Shown piece by piece: positions 22,101-34,822 of a stretch of DNA of 64,000 nt. The DNA comes from Cinclus cinclus. Taxonomy: Eukaryota; Chordata; Aves; Passeriformes; Cinclidae. The stretch lies in the NCBI RefSeq assembly GCF_963662255.1, contig NC_085074.1, positions 744,001-808,000 of the forward strand, given 5' to 3'. Under the pieces are notes generated by a model. That model was given only the letters and a program-made list of their open reading frames with translations, was not told the DNA's origin and did no database searches. The translations under genes were made by a program, and so were the position numbers. Numbering within the stretch: the first letter of the stretch is position 1; every line of letters starts with the position of its first letter.

Positions 22101-24650
22101 AGCTTTCTCCCTTTCCTTCTTCGCCCTGTTTCTTTTTTTTGATCACACAGGCTGTAATACACTGCCACATTTCTCCCCCCACTGCCGCCCCCCCCCCCCA
22201 CCACCCATCAATAAATACCATCCTTTCATTTTCCAGTGACATCTGAAGTGGGAATAGAGCCCCTGGGAAGAGCCCATTTATGGACAGGGAATCCAGAGCA
22301 GCCATGAACCAAGGCATACAGGAATAAGGACTTGGGCAGATGCAGGAATGGAAACTAATTTTAGTTATTCCATCGCAAGCTCATCACACTGTCAGTGTCA
22401 CACTCCTCTTTATCTCCCATCTCACACCCAGCAGTTGCCTCATGCCACAGCTATCTCCTGACAGGGACCGTTGTGGGGCATTTTTGCAATAATTCCATCC
22501 CTGTATTTTGGAAAACCTCAAATCACATGTTGTGGTTGCAACAGCCTGCTTGCATCCCTCTCCTGCTTCCCTGCAATGGTGTGACTGAGGCCCCTGATTA
22601 GAGAGCAGCCTTGACCCAAAATCCCTGAAAAAAGAAAAAAAAAGGACCAGTGAAACTTTTTTTTTTTTTTTACATTTTGAAAGAAGACTACTATGCCGTA
22701 ACATTCTAATTTAAAAGTGATAATGAAATTTTTAAGGTATGGGCTGCTGAACCAAAACCCACATGAGTTTACAGGTGGGGAAATGAGATGTGACACTGTA
22801 AGTGGCTGAATTCTTGTCCTCTGGGGAACTATTCATGCCCAGAAAGCCCAGGGCACTCAAGCAAATATTGATCACCTTCTGGGAAAGGTTCCCCCTCCGA
22901 GGCTGCTCCAAGCCTCTGTCTGAGAGCAGGTGTTCCTCCATCCCAATAAACAGGTTAAGGAAGGGTGAGGATACTCAAAAATGACTTCATGTTCCTTCTT
23001 GCCCAGAGGATCATCACCCCCTCTGGATCTCGTGTATCCCGACCTTGGCAGTCGGTTCAGCCCTGCCTCACTTCCCACCTTCAACACTCTCCAGCCCCCA
23101 TATTCCTGCCCCCACATTGCTGCTCCTCTTGGCAGAAGGAGCTCTGGAGGCATCAGCTGGGAGGAAGAAGTGGGGTGCCTGAGATTAGAGCCTTTTGGAT
23201 TTTGGACCCCCAAAATCCTCAGGATGAACCCTCTGGACAAGCTGGGGGTTCCCAGGAGTGGCTGCAGAAGCTCAGCTGTTCCTGCCCTCTCTGCTGAGCA
23301 CTGGGGGCAAGTAGGGCCTCTCTGCTCCCTGGGCTGATTTTCTTCTCCAGTTCTTCCCATGGCAGAGGAAGGGATCCTGTCCAGCCCGTGGTGCCTCTCC
23401 ACCACCAGCAGATCCAGGAGGAAGGTGAGGAGGGATCGCCTGGTGATCTGGGAGTTCCAGTGGCTCTTCCCCAGCACTCATGTTCCCACACACAACTGCA
23501 GATTAAGTGGGAGATGAACATCAGCTCCCTCACAGTGAGGGCCAGGAGACGTTTCTGTGACCTTTCTGTAACCTAGGCTGCCCAATGAACCACCTCCTGC
23601 TGATGAAAGGGGTCACTGTTGATGCTACAGATTGAATCATAGTTAAATTGTGATGCTTATTAATGTTCCCTCTCCCGCTACCTCAGGTGATCTAGTTAGC
23701 ACTGATTTTTTTAATAGCAATTTCTTTCTAGGATACTTACTATATGTGCCAATTGCAGTGCATATGGGGGGAAAAGGACAAACCATTTCAGTGACATGAA
23801 CTAAAGCCCTCTGGTACACAATTCAATTCAGAAAAAACAATTATCAGTGTGTTAAAATCATCAGCCTGCAGCCTAAGGAAACAGGAAGCTGCTTTTATAC
23901 CAGATGTGCTCTCTGGGTATTCCTCATCTGGCAGATCCCCAGCCAGGTCTACATGGAATAAGTCAGGAAACTCAGCACAAAGCCCTGAACTCCACCATTG
24001 TTCAAGGACTTATCAAAACCAGAGAGGAAATGCAAAAACACTTGGAATGTCTGAGCAGGAACTGTGTTCCTAATGAGCCACTGAGGCAAGATTACACTTG
24101 TGGGTGAGGAAATGGATGTCAGATCCCTGCGCTCAAAACTGCTTTTTGCTTTACACAGTGATGCTTGCAAGGGTGGGAAATGACAGGTTCAGAACAAACG
24201 TGTCTGGGCTGAGCAGGGCCCAGGGAGGTCCCAGCCCTGCCCCTGTGCTGCTCCCAGCACCCCAGAGCTGGGATGATGCTGTGATGTTGTTGGCACTCAG
24301 ACATCCAGGGCTGCACAACAGGCTGAGGCTTAGTTCATAGAAAAGGGGAACAAAGCTAAAAAAGCTCCTCTGGCTCTGGAACTGCTCATCTGCATCAACG
24401 AAGTAACAGAGAATTTCATTCAGTCTCACATCAAGGGTGAGCTGCAGACCCCAAAATACTCAGTGTGTTCATAGTGAGAGAGGAAACTCAACTAAAAAAC
24501 TCAGAGTGACAAAAATATTGAAGAAATCTTTTTAAACTCAAAGCCTTCAACCCTGAGCCTCAAAGAAACACCCAATCCCTTTGAAAGGAGTTCCACAAAT
24601 CCCAGTGCAGCCAGCAGCATCTCTTACAATGTGCTTAGCTGATTATTTAT
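19161..24650. other. Intergenic DNA, no gene recognised
   Basis: Alternating AT-rich and GC-richer blocks. Homopolymer tracts occur at 19916-19928 (A), 22187-22199 (C) and 22656-22671 (T). Open frames such as the 191-codon minus-strand frame at 21449-22024 and the 201-codon frame at 22872-23477 show no domain, signal peptide or splice context. Confidence 0.4.
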
Positions 24651-24668
24651 GTATACATATATATAATT

Positions 24669-24695
<27 letters not shown>
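24651..24695. repeat. (TA)n microsatellite
   Basis: A nearly pure TA dinucleotide run of about 45 bp in the GKN2-BMP10 interval. Confidence 0.9.
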
Positions 24696-24700
<5 letters not shown>

Positions 24701-25975
24701 CAGTTCATTTTTTGAAATTAATATTGAAGCATTAAAAAAGGAAATGCTCTGGAGGCATTATCACCCTCATGAATGTCCTGCATCATTGGCTGTGACAAAC
24801 AGCCCCAAAGACTTTTCTTTACAGGACTCATTGCTGTGGAGCATCGAAGAGTTAAGGCTGAGCCAATTCTCAGGGGTTTTAATGTTAACCTCACTTCCTG
24901 TGGAAGTAAAGACCTTAATTTGGTAATGAATCATCATCAAAAAGAAGACTGCGCTTTTCTATTAACAAACAGAAGCAACTGGAACTGCCCCAAAATTTCT
25001 CCAAGATTTCTGTGCTCAGCTCTGGAAAACCAAAATATCCAGAGATCAGCTTTTGATAAGGCTGTAGAGGATTTACAGATAGCCATGAACTCCACAGTGA
25101 GGTCTAAATTAATCTTGCTAAACTCAAATATCTACTTCTAAGGTGGTGTAGCAATAACAGGGACTTTGATAGCACACTTTTCCTCTAGCATCAGGTTTCC
25201 CATGTTCAGAAGAAGAAAAGTTGAATAAAATGAGGTAAAAATACCATGACAGTGTCTGGCTCCCTGATAGCCATACTGCACATGATTTTCACAAAAATAC
25301 AGATATTTAATTAAAGACATAGAGGATGGATTCTAAACACGCATTACTTGAGTGGGGTTCTCATTGTTGTGGCTGTTTGTGATAGATTTAGGCAAATGAC
25401 GAAGGAAGAAAATTACAGAGATGGGGCAGCAAATCAATGGATGTGCTTAGACAAAAAGCAGAGTCCAGAAAATCCAGCAGGTGAGTGGTTTAGTCCTTGG
25501 GTAGAGTCCTTAGTGCAAGGAAAAGCTCTGCAGCATGAGCAGAAATGCCTCTTTATCTTGAGTGCTGAACCCATTGGGGACAGGCACTGAGCTCTGGCCA
25601 CTCTGCCAAAACAAGAGCACTTTGGAAAGTCCATGGAGAGCAGGGAGATTTAAGTGGACAATGTCATCTGTGAACCAGACCAATTTTTACCTGCACACTG
25701 CTCATATTTTGTTGACATTTGCATGCTAACACAAAAAGCGCCATTAATTTTAGCGCATGTTTTTGCAAAGCCATTTCGGTATTCTCCACACTGTGTGCCT
25801 GATCTGTTTGAATTGATGTGAACCTGAAATCGGACTCACCTGTTGGCCTTTGGTATTTTTAATAATTTTTAATTACCACTGCTGTTACTAAGTCAAGTAT
25901 AACTGTGATTTGCTGAGTCACATATGAAAGATGAAGGAAATTAAGATTCCCTGAATCGTTTGCAAATAGTCCAGT

Positions 25976-26048
25976 CATGGAATCATCGAATACCTCAAGT
26001 CAGAAGTGACCCAGGAGGATCACTTAGTCCAGCTCCGTGCCCCTCAGA
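25976..26048 (-). mobile_element. Short CR1 3'-end remnant
   Basis: The plus strand reads TCATGGAATCATCGAATACC and then GATCACTTAGTCCAGCTCCGTGCCCC, the complement of a CR1 terminus. It lies about 0.7 kb upstream of the BMP10 start. Confidence 0.65.
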
Positions 26049-26443
26049 GGATGTGATTCTCCTTGCTCACTCTGAGCTCTTCTCCTCTGCATCCAGGCCC
26101 TGGTGACTCTGTGCTGTGGTAGCACCAAGAGCTCTTCTCCCAGGTTTTGCACTGCACAAGTACAGAAGAAGAGAATTTTTCCCTAAGAAATCCCTTTTTA
26201 AGTTTAACACAAAGACCTGACTGTAAAGTAGTTTTGAAAAGGGCAGAGGGAGCTGTTGTTTGCCCTTGGTGTGAAATGGGTGCATTTGGAGAGAGGTTCT
26301 ATGGAATTTACGTGTTTGCCTGAAATCCACGCAGATGGAAACGGTTCACGCACGGCAGGCAAAGTCAGCTACCGGGAGGGAGAAAGGAAGGGCAGCTCCT
26401 CTCTGAGGAGAAACTTGTCCTATCTCTGAGAGTCCCGCTCAGA

Positions 26444-26751
26444 ATGTTTACAAAACGCTCATTAAGGGAGAGGGGATGGCGAGATAGCAACAAATCTGGT
26501 GAGCAGCTTCCACTGGCTGAGATAAGAGGCAAGGCGGCCATAGAGGAGAGCGAGATCCAATTACCGAGACCTGGTTTTGGGGAGGGGGAAGGGAAAGACA
26601 GACAGGACAGATCACAAGTTTCAAGACAAGAGTTTCCAAACTTGTCATCCCTCTGTGACACAAGCCGCGCACAACCCAGCGGATAAAACCGCCACCGAGC
26701 CCACACGAGAGCCAGAGTTCGCTGAGCACGGTTGGAGGCGCGGGCGAAGCC
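26444..26751 (+). promoter_or_regulatory. BMP10: Putative BMP10 promoter and 5' UTR
   Basis: Sequence just upstream of the BMP10 ATG. It holds a TATA-like GGATAAAACC at 26681-26690, about 65 nt before the ATG, and GATA-type motifs (CTGAGATAAGAGG near 26518 and GAGATAGC near 26482). GATA4 is an established cardiac regulator, and GATA motifs here would fit heart expression of BMP10, but function is inferred. The start codon context GCCATGG (26749-26755) is a strong Kozak match. Confidence 0.45.
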
Positions 26752-29700
26752 ATGGATTCTGTTGTTCTCCTGCTCTGGGCTGTCCTCTCTCTCCTGGTTC
26801 ACCTTGCAGCCTGCAGTCCCATCCTCAGCTTGGAGCACTCTTCCCTGGAGGAAGATGTGCCTCTTTTTGATGAGATCCTCTCTGAGCAAGATGGAGTTGA
26901 TTTCAACACGCTGCTCCAGAACATGAAAAATGAGTTTTTGAAGACGTTGAACCTCTCTGACATCCCTCTACACGAGTCAGCCAAGGTGGACCCACCAGAG
27001 TACATGCTAGAACTGTACAACAGGTTTGCCACAGATAGGACATCGATGCCTTCTGCAAACATCATAAGGAGCTTCAAAAATGAAGGTAAGAGCTGCTCAT
27101 CTCTGGGAGAAGTGGATAGAAAGGAGCATCTTTAGAGAGCCAGTGTGAAATATCCTGACCAGGTAAAGAGCCTGAAGCATGCCGGGGAAAAGGCATTTTG
27201 GTGAGTATGGCCTTGGAAATCAGCAGCTGTGGCAGGGCTGCCCTGACTCCAGCTCTGGTGAGAGAGTCCTTGTCCTTTGCTCCGGAGACTGCAGGGTTTT
27301 GGGGGAAGGTGTTTCTTTAACATTTGTGCAGCACCAAGTGTAATTTCGATGTATCAATTTCTTTAGACACACAGTCACACACATAATTTGTAATCAGGTT
27401 GATTTCTTTAAATGGATACCTTAAGTAATATTTGAAACTAAAGCAAGGCTCATTTTACACACTGTTCAAAGTGTATTTTCTAATAAATATATTTGAATAC
27501 AATATTTTAAAATTATGAGCTTAATCAAGTACAGCTTTCTGTTAAAGCTTTTCACTGTTGATTCCCATGGCATTTGTAAAGTTTTCCTCCTTTGGCATTG
27601 GTGCAAAGTCCAGAAAATACAAAATTTTTCTCCAGAATATTATTTTCTTCACTTATTTTCTCCAGAAATAAGTGGAGAGGAATTTTGGATAACCAATAGG
27701 TTTTACTTTGGAGTACGAGACTATATCCTAATAAAAACAAACAAACAAAACCTGAAGAAACCTAAATATCACAGAATCGCAGAATATTCTGAATTAAAAG
27801 GGACCCACAAGGATCATCAAATCCAATTCTCAAGTGAATGGCCCACACAGGGATCAAAGACATACCCTTGGCATTATTCACCCTCTGCTCCAACCGAGCA
27901 AATGCCCTTGTGCCATTTCCCTCTCTGTTTTCTTCTGGTTTTCCTTCCATGTTCCCCTCAGTTCAATGAGGATGAGATAATGCTGCAGCACTAATATTCA
28001 ATAATTTGCCAATACCTTTATGCACCAACAGGTTTTATGCTAAAAGCATTTTTTAACTAAACAATTCCAAGTGTCCATTAATCCACATGGCAAATTCAAG
28101 TGCTTTGATTGATGTTCATGGGGCACAGGTGGCTGTTCAAGCTGCCACGAGGCCTCTCTCATCCTCTGTTGGTTTAATTAATGAAGTTAAAGACATGATT
28201 GCTTTTTCCTCAACGTTTGCCATTTCAGAATGATGAGCTGTCAGGAGAGGCTGAGTGGAAGTCACTTGAGTTTTGCAGGGCAGTGAGATGCCAGGAGAGA
28301 ATCCCAAAGCCCTGCTCTGCTCCCATCTCCTTCCAGGCCCAGGCACTCTTTACCAGCAGCACGTTTCTGGTATGAAGAGACTCTGCACTGTGGCTTAAAG
28401 TTTCTTTCCATATCCTTTTCTGCAGCGTGGAGAAATTTATTGGAGAGTTGGTGGCAAACCAGCTGCAGGCAATGGTGGCCAGTTGCTCACCTTGCCATGC
28501 CTGTCTCTACTCAGCAGCATTAGTGAAGGCACACACATGGGAGGTGCTGTTTTCATTTTGTGTTAGCTGAAAAAGGGACAAAGATTGCCAAGTACAGTGT
28601 GGTAAAGAATAAAACACCCTGTGGTTTAGTGATGCAAATATGAAATCACTCCACCTGCAAAAATTCAGGTTTGCAGCAGTGAAATAGCACAAACTGGTCT
28701 TTGCCAGGTGGTGTTGGCAGCTCTGTGCTGTTCTGCTGTGCCTCTTGCAGAAGTGCTGCATAAAATGGGGAAAGCTCCCAAAAACTCCCCTTAAATTTCT
28801 GCCATTTCAGATTTTCTCTCATCTCTTCCAATCCAAACTGGCAAGATGCAAAGCAAGACTATTGATGGGAACACAACTTCACAAATGCGTGCAGTTTAAG
28901 GACTGTGTAATTCATGTTTTTCATGTGTCCTCAAAGTCTGTATAATTAAGAACTATCCCTTTCATGCTCAAGAGCTCTTTTGATAGAGAAATTAAATGCT
29001 TACAATGAGAAGGACAGGAGAAACAGACCATGGAATTGTTTTGTTCACTTTCTGCTGAAAACTGGCAGTAATCTCAATTTCATTACTATCCATTAAATCC
29101 TTTATTATAGAAATATAACAGGTGGCATGGCTGGAATTAGCTCTTTGTTTTAACCCATTGACCATAACAGTTTACTTGTAAATGGGACTGTAATCACGCT
29201 TAATACTTCAAATAAAGGGAAACTTTTAAGGGAAATTTTTATTTTTCTATGGACTCCAAATCTCCCTTCCCAACCCTCCCAGGAGGGTACTGGAAACAGG
29301 AGGAGGTCTGGCACCCTATGGACTTTGCAGCTGAAGAGCAGAGCCACATCCTGGCTATATGAGAGGTGCTCAGGGCCATCTCCTACCCTGGCTCTGCACA
29401 GAGGGTCCTGTTCCCACCTTTACCAGCTGACAGGGGAATGGAAGCAGAATCCCCCCACATTTTTTTTATTTGTGAAGAAAAAGAAAGAGCAGGTGGCTTA
29501 AAGCCTACAAACTGGAGTTAAACAGCACAAGTCATGTGCTGAAGTTCATGGCTTGCCTAAGTGCCCTGATGGAGCATGGCCAGGCCTTGTGGCTTTATCA
29601 GAGTAATTTTTCTACAAACACAGAAATAGGGCAAGGTAGAGATGAAGGGAGTAAGAGGCCACAAACAGTTTGCCTTTGCATTAATTATAGTTCCAGGCTC

Positions 29701-31471
29701 TGTGTCCCAATGTGCCTTCTGGGTTGCAAGGAGGCAGCAAGCACACCCTTGTGAGCAGATCCTGCACTCTGGGAAGAAATTAATGCTGCTGTGCAGACAC
29801 TAGCAGTGCATCCAGGACAGGCAGCACAGGTGACACCAGCCATTGTCCTTCACACCTGTTCTATTGCTAAAGGTGCCCAGGGGGCCTGGCTGAGGGCAGC
29901 TGGTTGCTCACCCAAAGCCTATGGCGGGGAGCTATGGCTGCCAGGTCACCCTGGTGTCACCACCTGGTCTTCCTGATGTAAAACATCTTCCAAAGCAGCT
30001 TTTCTTCCCCTAGTGCTTGGCCCTTTCCATATCTGGGGGGTGTCTAAGCAGCAGGGAATTCCTACTAGCACAGGAACACAACAGCACACACATTTCTTGT
30101 GCTTGCAGTTTTTATGTTGCCCATTTCATGTTGGGTCCAGTGCCACATCCTTCTGCCTTCCTGCACCAATGAATGTTTTCCCTTGTTTATTAAATAGTTG
30201 CTGTGCAGCAACCTAAAAGTGGTTTTTACGTCAATATTAGGCAACACGCTTTCAATATATAAACCTTCCAGTTGGCAAGGAGGTCCCTGAAAAGCTTGGG
30301 GACAGAAGGAGGATCACTAAATCCAGGTCTGTAGCTTGTCTGGGCACTTCTTGTCCTTACACATCTAAAATAACCTCAGCCCTGTTTCCAAGAACAGTTG
30401 TAGGAAGTGCTGAAATAACATTTTCCTGGAGCTGTCCATGTGAAACCTCGCATGCTGGATGGCCTTCAGCATGTGTGCTTCTCGATGTATTGACTATCCA
30501 AAAACATTTGATTTTTGTGCTTTGCAGACTTGGATTCCCACCCTATTGGCATTACGGGAACTCGGAAATACCCACTCCTGTTCAACATTTCCATCCCTCA
30601 CCATGAGGAAATCACCATGGCAGAGCTGAGGCTCTACACCCTGGTAGAGAGGGACCAGAGGCTCTACGAAGGGCTTGACAGGAAGGTGACCATTTTTGAA
30701 GTGCTGGAGAACATCCACATGGGGGCTGGGGAAGAGAGGAAGATGGTGGCCCTGGCCTCCAGGCACATCTACGGCACGAGCAGCGAGTGGGAGAGCTTTG
30801 AGGTGACTGAGGCCATCCGGCGCTGGCGCAGGGCAGGGCTGACCACGCACCGGCTGGAAGTTCACATTGAGAGCAGGGAAGGGGAGGAGCAGAACGGGGA
30901 AGGGAAACTCGATATCGACATTAACTCTGAGGCCAAGCACGTGCCCCTGTTAGTTGTGTATTCTGACGACCAAAGCAATGACAAAAAGGAGGAGAAGGAA
31001 GAGCTGAACGAGATGATAGACCACGAGCAGCTCCTGGACCTGGAGAACCTGGAGGTCGGTAATTTCCACGACCAGCCCGGGGAGGAGGCGCTGCTCCAGA
31101 TGCGCTCCAACATCATTTACGACTCCACCGCCCGCATCCGGAGGAATGCCAAAGGCAACTACTGCAAAAAGACTCCGCTTTACATCGACTTCAAGGAGAT
31201 TGGCTGGGACTCCTGGATCATTGCCCCAGCGGGGTACGAAGCTTATGAGTGCCATGGGGTGTGTGCCTACCCCTTGACAGAGCACGTCACACCAACCAAA
31301 CATGCCATAGTCAAGACTTTGGTTCACCTGAAGAACCCCCAGAAAGCCTCCAAGGCCTGCTGCGTGCCCACCAAACTCGACCCCATCTCTATCCTCTACC
31401 TGGATGCAGGGGTGGTCACCTACAAGTTCAAGTACGAGGGCATGGTGGTGTCAGAATGTGGCTGCAGATAG
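26752..31471 (+). CDS. BMP10: Bone morphogenetic protein 10
   Basis: Two coding exons, 26752-27085 and 30528-31471 (GT-AG intron of 3.4 kb, phase 1); 1278 nt, 425 aa against 424 in human. A signal peptide covers about residues 1-21 (hydrophobic [17 protein letters not shown]). The TGF-beta prodomain follows, with YPLLFN and the conserved IYGT-SEWE and RRW blocks. The proprotein-convertase site RIRR at 314-317 is followed by a 108-residue mature domain starting NAKGNYC. The mature domain has all seven cystine-knot and dimer cysteines (NYC, YEC, GVC, ACC, ECGC). BMP10 is a secreted ligand of ALK1-type receptors; in other vertebrates it is made mainly in the heart, where it drives trabecular growth and vascular maturation. 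The acidic, poorly conserved linker before RIRR is normal for the family. Its place between GKN2 and ARHGAP25 matches human synteny. Confidence 0.98.
27769..27880 (-). mobile_element. CR1 remnant in the BMP10 intron
   Basis: The plus strand reads ATCACAGAATCGCAGAATATTCTG and then GGGACCCACAAGGATCATCAAATCC, the complement of a CR1 end. It is antisense to BMP10. Nothing else in the 3.4-kb intron was recognised. Confidence 0.7.
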
Positions 31472-31791
31472 TAGGAGGGAATGCATGCACAGGGAGGGCA
31501 CAGGGGGAGTATTTAATTATTCAGTCTGTAAATTTGTAAATTTGGGATTTGCTATTTAATGAGGTTATTTAATGAGGCCTGTACAGATAATTGTATGTTT
31601 CCTGTCATGGGGAATGGGCACGTCATGTAGGGATTGTATATTTTGTTCCATTTGCTTCCTTCTCGCTGTTCTTCGCTGTCCAGATCGCTACTGAGTCTCT
31701 CCTCCTGTCAGGGCATGGATCTGATCACTGGATTGTTTGGGAGGGCTCTTGGTGCCAAAAGGGCAGATCTAAATTCACGGAAATAAAGGCG

Positions 31792-31797
31792 TATTTT
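31792..31797 (+). terminator. BMP10: Likely BMP10 polyadenylation signal
   Basis: AATAAA about 320 nt after the TAG stop at 31469-31471; it is the first canonical signal downstream. Confidence 0.5.
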
Positions 31798-31859
31798 TGT
31801 ACTTTATCAATGTTGATTGGCATCTCCAGGGCTTTCCAGAGCTGTTAAAGATATGTGAG

Positions 31860-34724
31860 TGATGGGCAATCACACCTAGATTGTTCAGTGTTCTGTAATA
31901 TCTTTATAAAGGTCTTTACGTGCTCATTTTTTTCTTAATTAATCTCTGTAGATCTTATGTCCTGATAATTCTGAAGCTTCTGAATCACTAAGGCACAAAG
32001 AAGGGTGTTTTTTTCCTTTTTTCTTAATACTTCCTTCACTCTTTCCCTGTTTCAGTCAAAGGTAACTGGCAGGGAAGATTTGGCATCTGGAGCAGAAGGG
32101 CACCATCCCCTTTCCCATCTTTCTAAGGAAAGCAAATGGCCCAGGAGCAGTGTCAGGCATGGGCCAAGGCAAGAAATTCCCCCTATGCAGGTTTATGACA
32201 AAATCACTGAGGCAGCTCTGGCTTTGCTGCAGCATCTGGGGGTTGGCTCTCCAGGGCCAGAGCTTTAGGTGGCAGAAAGAAGTGCAATAAATTTCCTGAA
32301 CCCTTGGAATTGTACCAGCTAAAATTGTCCTCAAAATTTCCACCAGCTAAGAACCAATCCCTGTTCCCAGTCAGTAAATCCCATGAGATGCAACTGCATA
32401 ATCCAACTTGAATGGCCCAGCAGTGACAGGCAGAACAGCAGAGCCCTTCGTGCCAGTGGGACACAAGCATCTTACCTTTCTCTAAGTGCTGAATTGTTGA
32501 TTCCCAGGGATATTCCTCCCCGCAGACTCTACAGATGGAGTCACATGCCATGTTTCCACCACTCTTCTGCAACAAATCATGGTGATAAGGAGGTGTTGGA
32601 GCTGAGAAACAATAGACCCGTCACTTTATTTATACTAAGCTGCAAATTTGTCAGATTCTTGGGAAAGTGTAAGTGATGTTGGCTCTTTTAGCCTGTACCA
32701 GAGCCTACTGCACTGTCCCTGCATCTGTTTTACACTTTTAAGGGAAAGTAATCTTCCCTGGAAGTGATAAGGGTCTTTGAAAGAATCACTCCAACACTTC
32801 ATGGGAATGAACACCAAAGACTTTATCACGCACCAGCTAAACCAAATTTCACCCATTTTCACACATACTCTTCTGTGCTTCCCATAATTTATTGACCTAT
32901 TTATTGACTGCTGCCTTTGTAATATAATGTAGAATAGAGAATGTTTTATTTTTGTGCTTGTGTGTGATCCCACTTGGATGAAACCTTGTACTGATCCTAC
33001 TTTACATGATACCTCTGTTGAGTTGTATGGCACACAAAATGAGATTGCTGACTTCTTTTTCCTCCCCTAGATACTTGCAAATTCCACATGGCTCAGTTAC
33101 CTCCTCACTTGCAGAGCTGCTCCCTCACTGCAGTGATTTCAGTGGAGTTCTGGAGCACTGTCCAATTTACAGCTCCTCTTGCAGGGGTATCACAGCTCTA
33201 AGTGCTCAGCTGTGTAGTTTAATGTAGAGTTATGCAGTCTCCAGATAGTGGCTTGCACCCTGGGCTGTGATATTGCTTTATTCCTCACCCTGTGAGTGAC
33301 TGACACCTCTGACAGATCTTTCCCCCAAGCAATCAGAGCCCATGGCTCATGGCACACTGGAGGAATTTGGGAGAGGTGTGACATTTGCTCTGCTGACATC
33401 AGCTGCAGCAGCCAACGGTTGAAGTGTGACCACACAGACCCTTTCAAAACTATCCACAATTGTTATGAAGCCATTTGCCAAGACAAGCCATTCACCTTGT
33501 TAGGAGTGATAATCCAGCATTAGGGAGATAATCCGACATTTGCTTTTATCATCTCATTTCTGCGGGCGGTCCCGTGGCAGAGATCTGCCCTCCTGCCTTT
33601 CCCCCTGTCCTCCCCTGACAGCACCAAAGTCTCTGAACAGGCTGTGGGGAAAGCTGTGCCTTAAAACCAATAAATAACCCACTGCAATCACCCATAAACA
33701 TGTGAAAGTCTCACTAAATTCTCAAGTGGCCACACTGCAAAGCAGAGAAGTGCCTGCACCCTGTGTCTTTCAGAGGTTCACTCTCTGTCTGTCAGAGATT
33801 TGATGGAGCACTGCTGGTACAAAGCAAACACAGGCAATATGTCATTTTATCAGCTGCATGTGTGAACTTCTACAAAATCAGTAAAATTGTCAATAAATAC
33901 CAATGGAAGTCCATCAGAATCAGGGAGCAGCCAGTCTGTTGATGTGAGTAACTTCTCTTTATAAAGAAATGAAGACTGTTCTGCTGATCAAGGAGGATTT
34001 CAGCCAGAGTTTGTGGTGAAAGAAGTGAAGCTGTGTCTCATTGTGCTATTCTGGGAGAAAACTGAGCATCTCTTGAATCCTTCAGCTGCACCTGAGATCA
34101 GAACTCCTGGGAATGTTGTTTCATTTATCAGGGGTGTCTGTCAGGATTCCATAGCTGCTTTATGAGCAAAATCTTCCCTTTGCCCTTTTTTTCAACATAA
34201 CCCTACAAAGGCATTTCTTGGATGTTCATGCAGTTCAATGACAGAGATCAGATTTTAAAAAAAGCCAGGGGGAAAGTTATTTCTTAAAGATCTTTCCCCA
34301 GGTAGCAAATCAAAGCTGTTCCTACAAGTTCAGAAGTGCTTGGGTTTAAAACCCCTGTCCAAATAGACACAACACTCACAAAGAACAGGGTGAGGGTGTG
34401 ACAAGAGCCAGGGCTGCCAAGCTGGAAGTCCCAGAAGTCCCTGAAAAAAATATTCCAAGTCCCTGAAGAAATGTTCCACTGCATGTTTTAATTTTCTTTG
34501 TTTCTGTGCTCCTTCCTTCCATCCATCCACCCATCCACATTAGTACTGTGAATTCTGTTTCTAAAAGACTTTATTTGTCACATTAAATTCTGGTGTGCAC
34601 TTATTCTCCTTTCATTTCTGATCTATTTTATCTCAACATGTCAGCAGATTTTTTATTTAAATCTTCAGTCTTCATTTTAGAAAGGCTTGGGAAAACATGA
34701 CTTCACTGTGGAAGTATCTATCTT
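31860..34724. other. Intergenic DNA downstream of BMP10
   Basis: No supported gene. Short open frames on both strands lack domains or splice support. The sequence is AT-rich and holds no repeat I can name. Confidence 0.4.
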
Positions 34725-34822
34725 TCCATCCATCCATCCATCCATCCATCCATCCATCCATCCATCCATCCATCCACCCACCCATCCACCCACCCATCCA
34801 TCCACCCATCCATCCATCCATC
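34725..34822. repeat. (CATC)n tetranucleotide microsatellite
   Basis: About 98 bp of CATC units, interrupted by CACC variants in the second half (CCACCCACCCATCC). The interruptions suggest an older array. Confidence 0.95.

Noticed and set aside
34725..34822. Regularly spaced repeats that might suggest a CRISPR-like array
   Set aside because: It is a continuous tetranucleotide microsatellite with no spacers, in a vertebrate genome.
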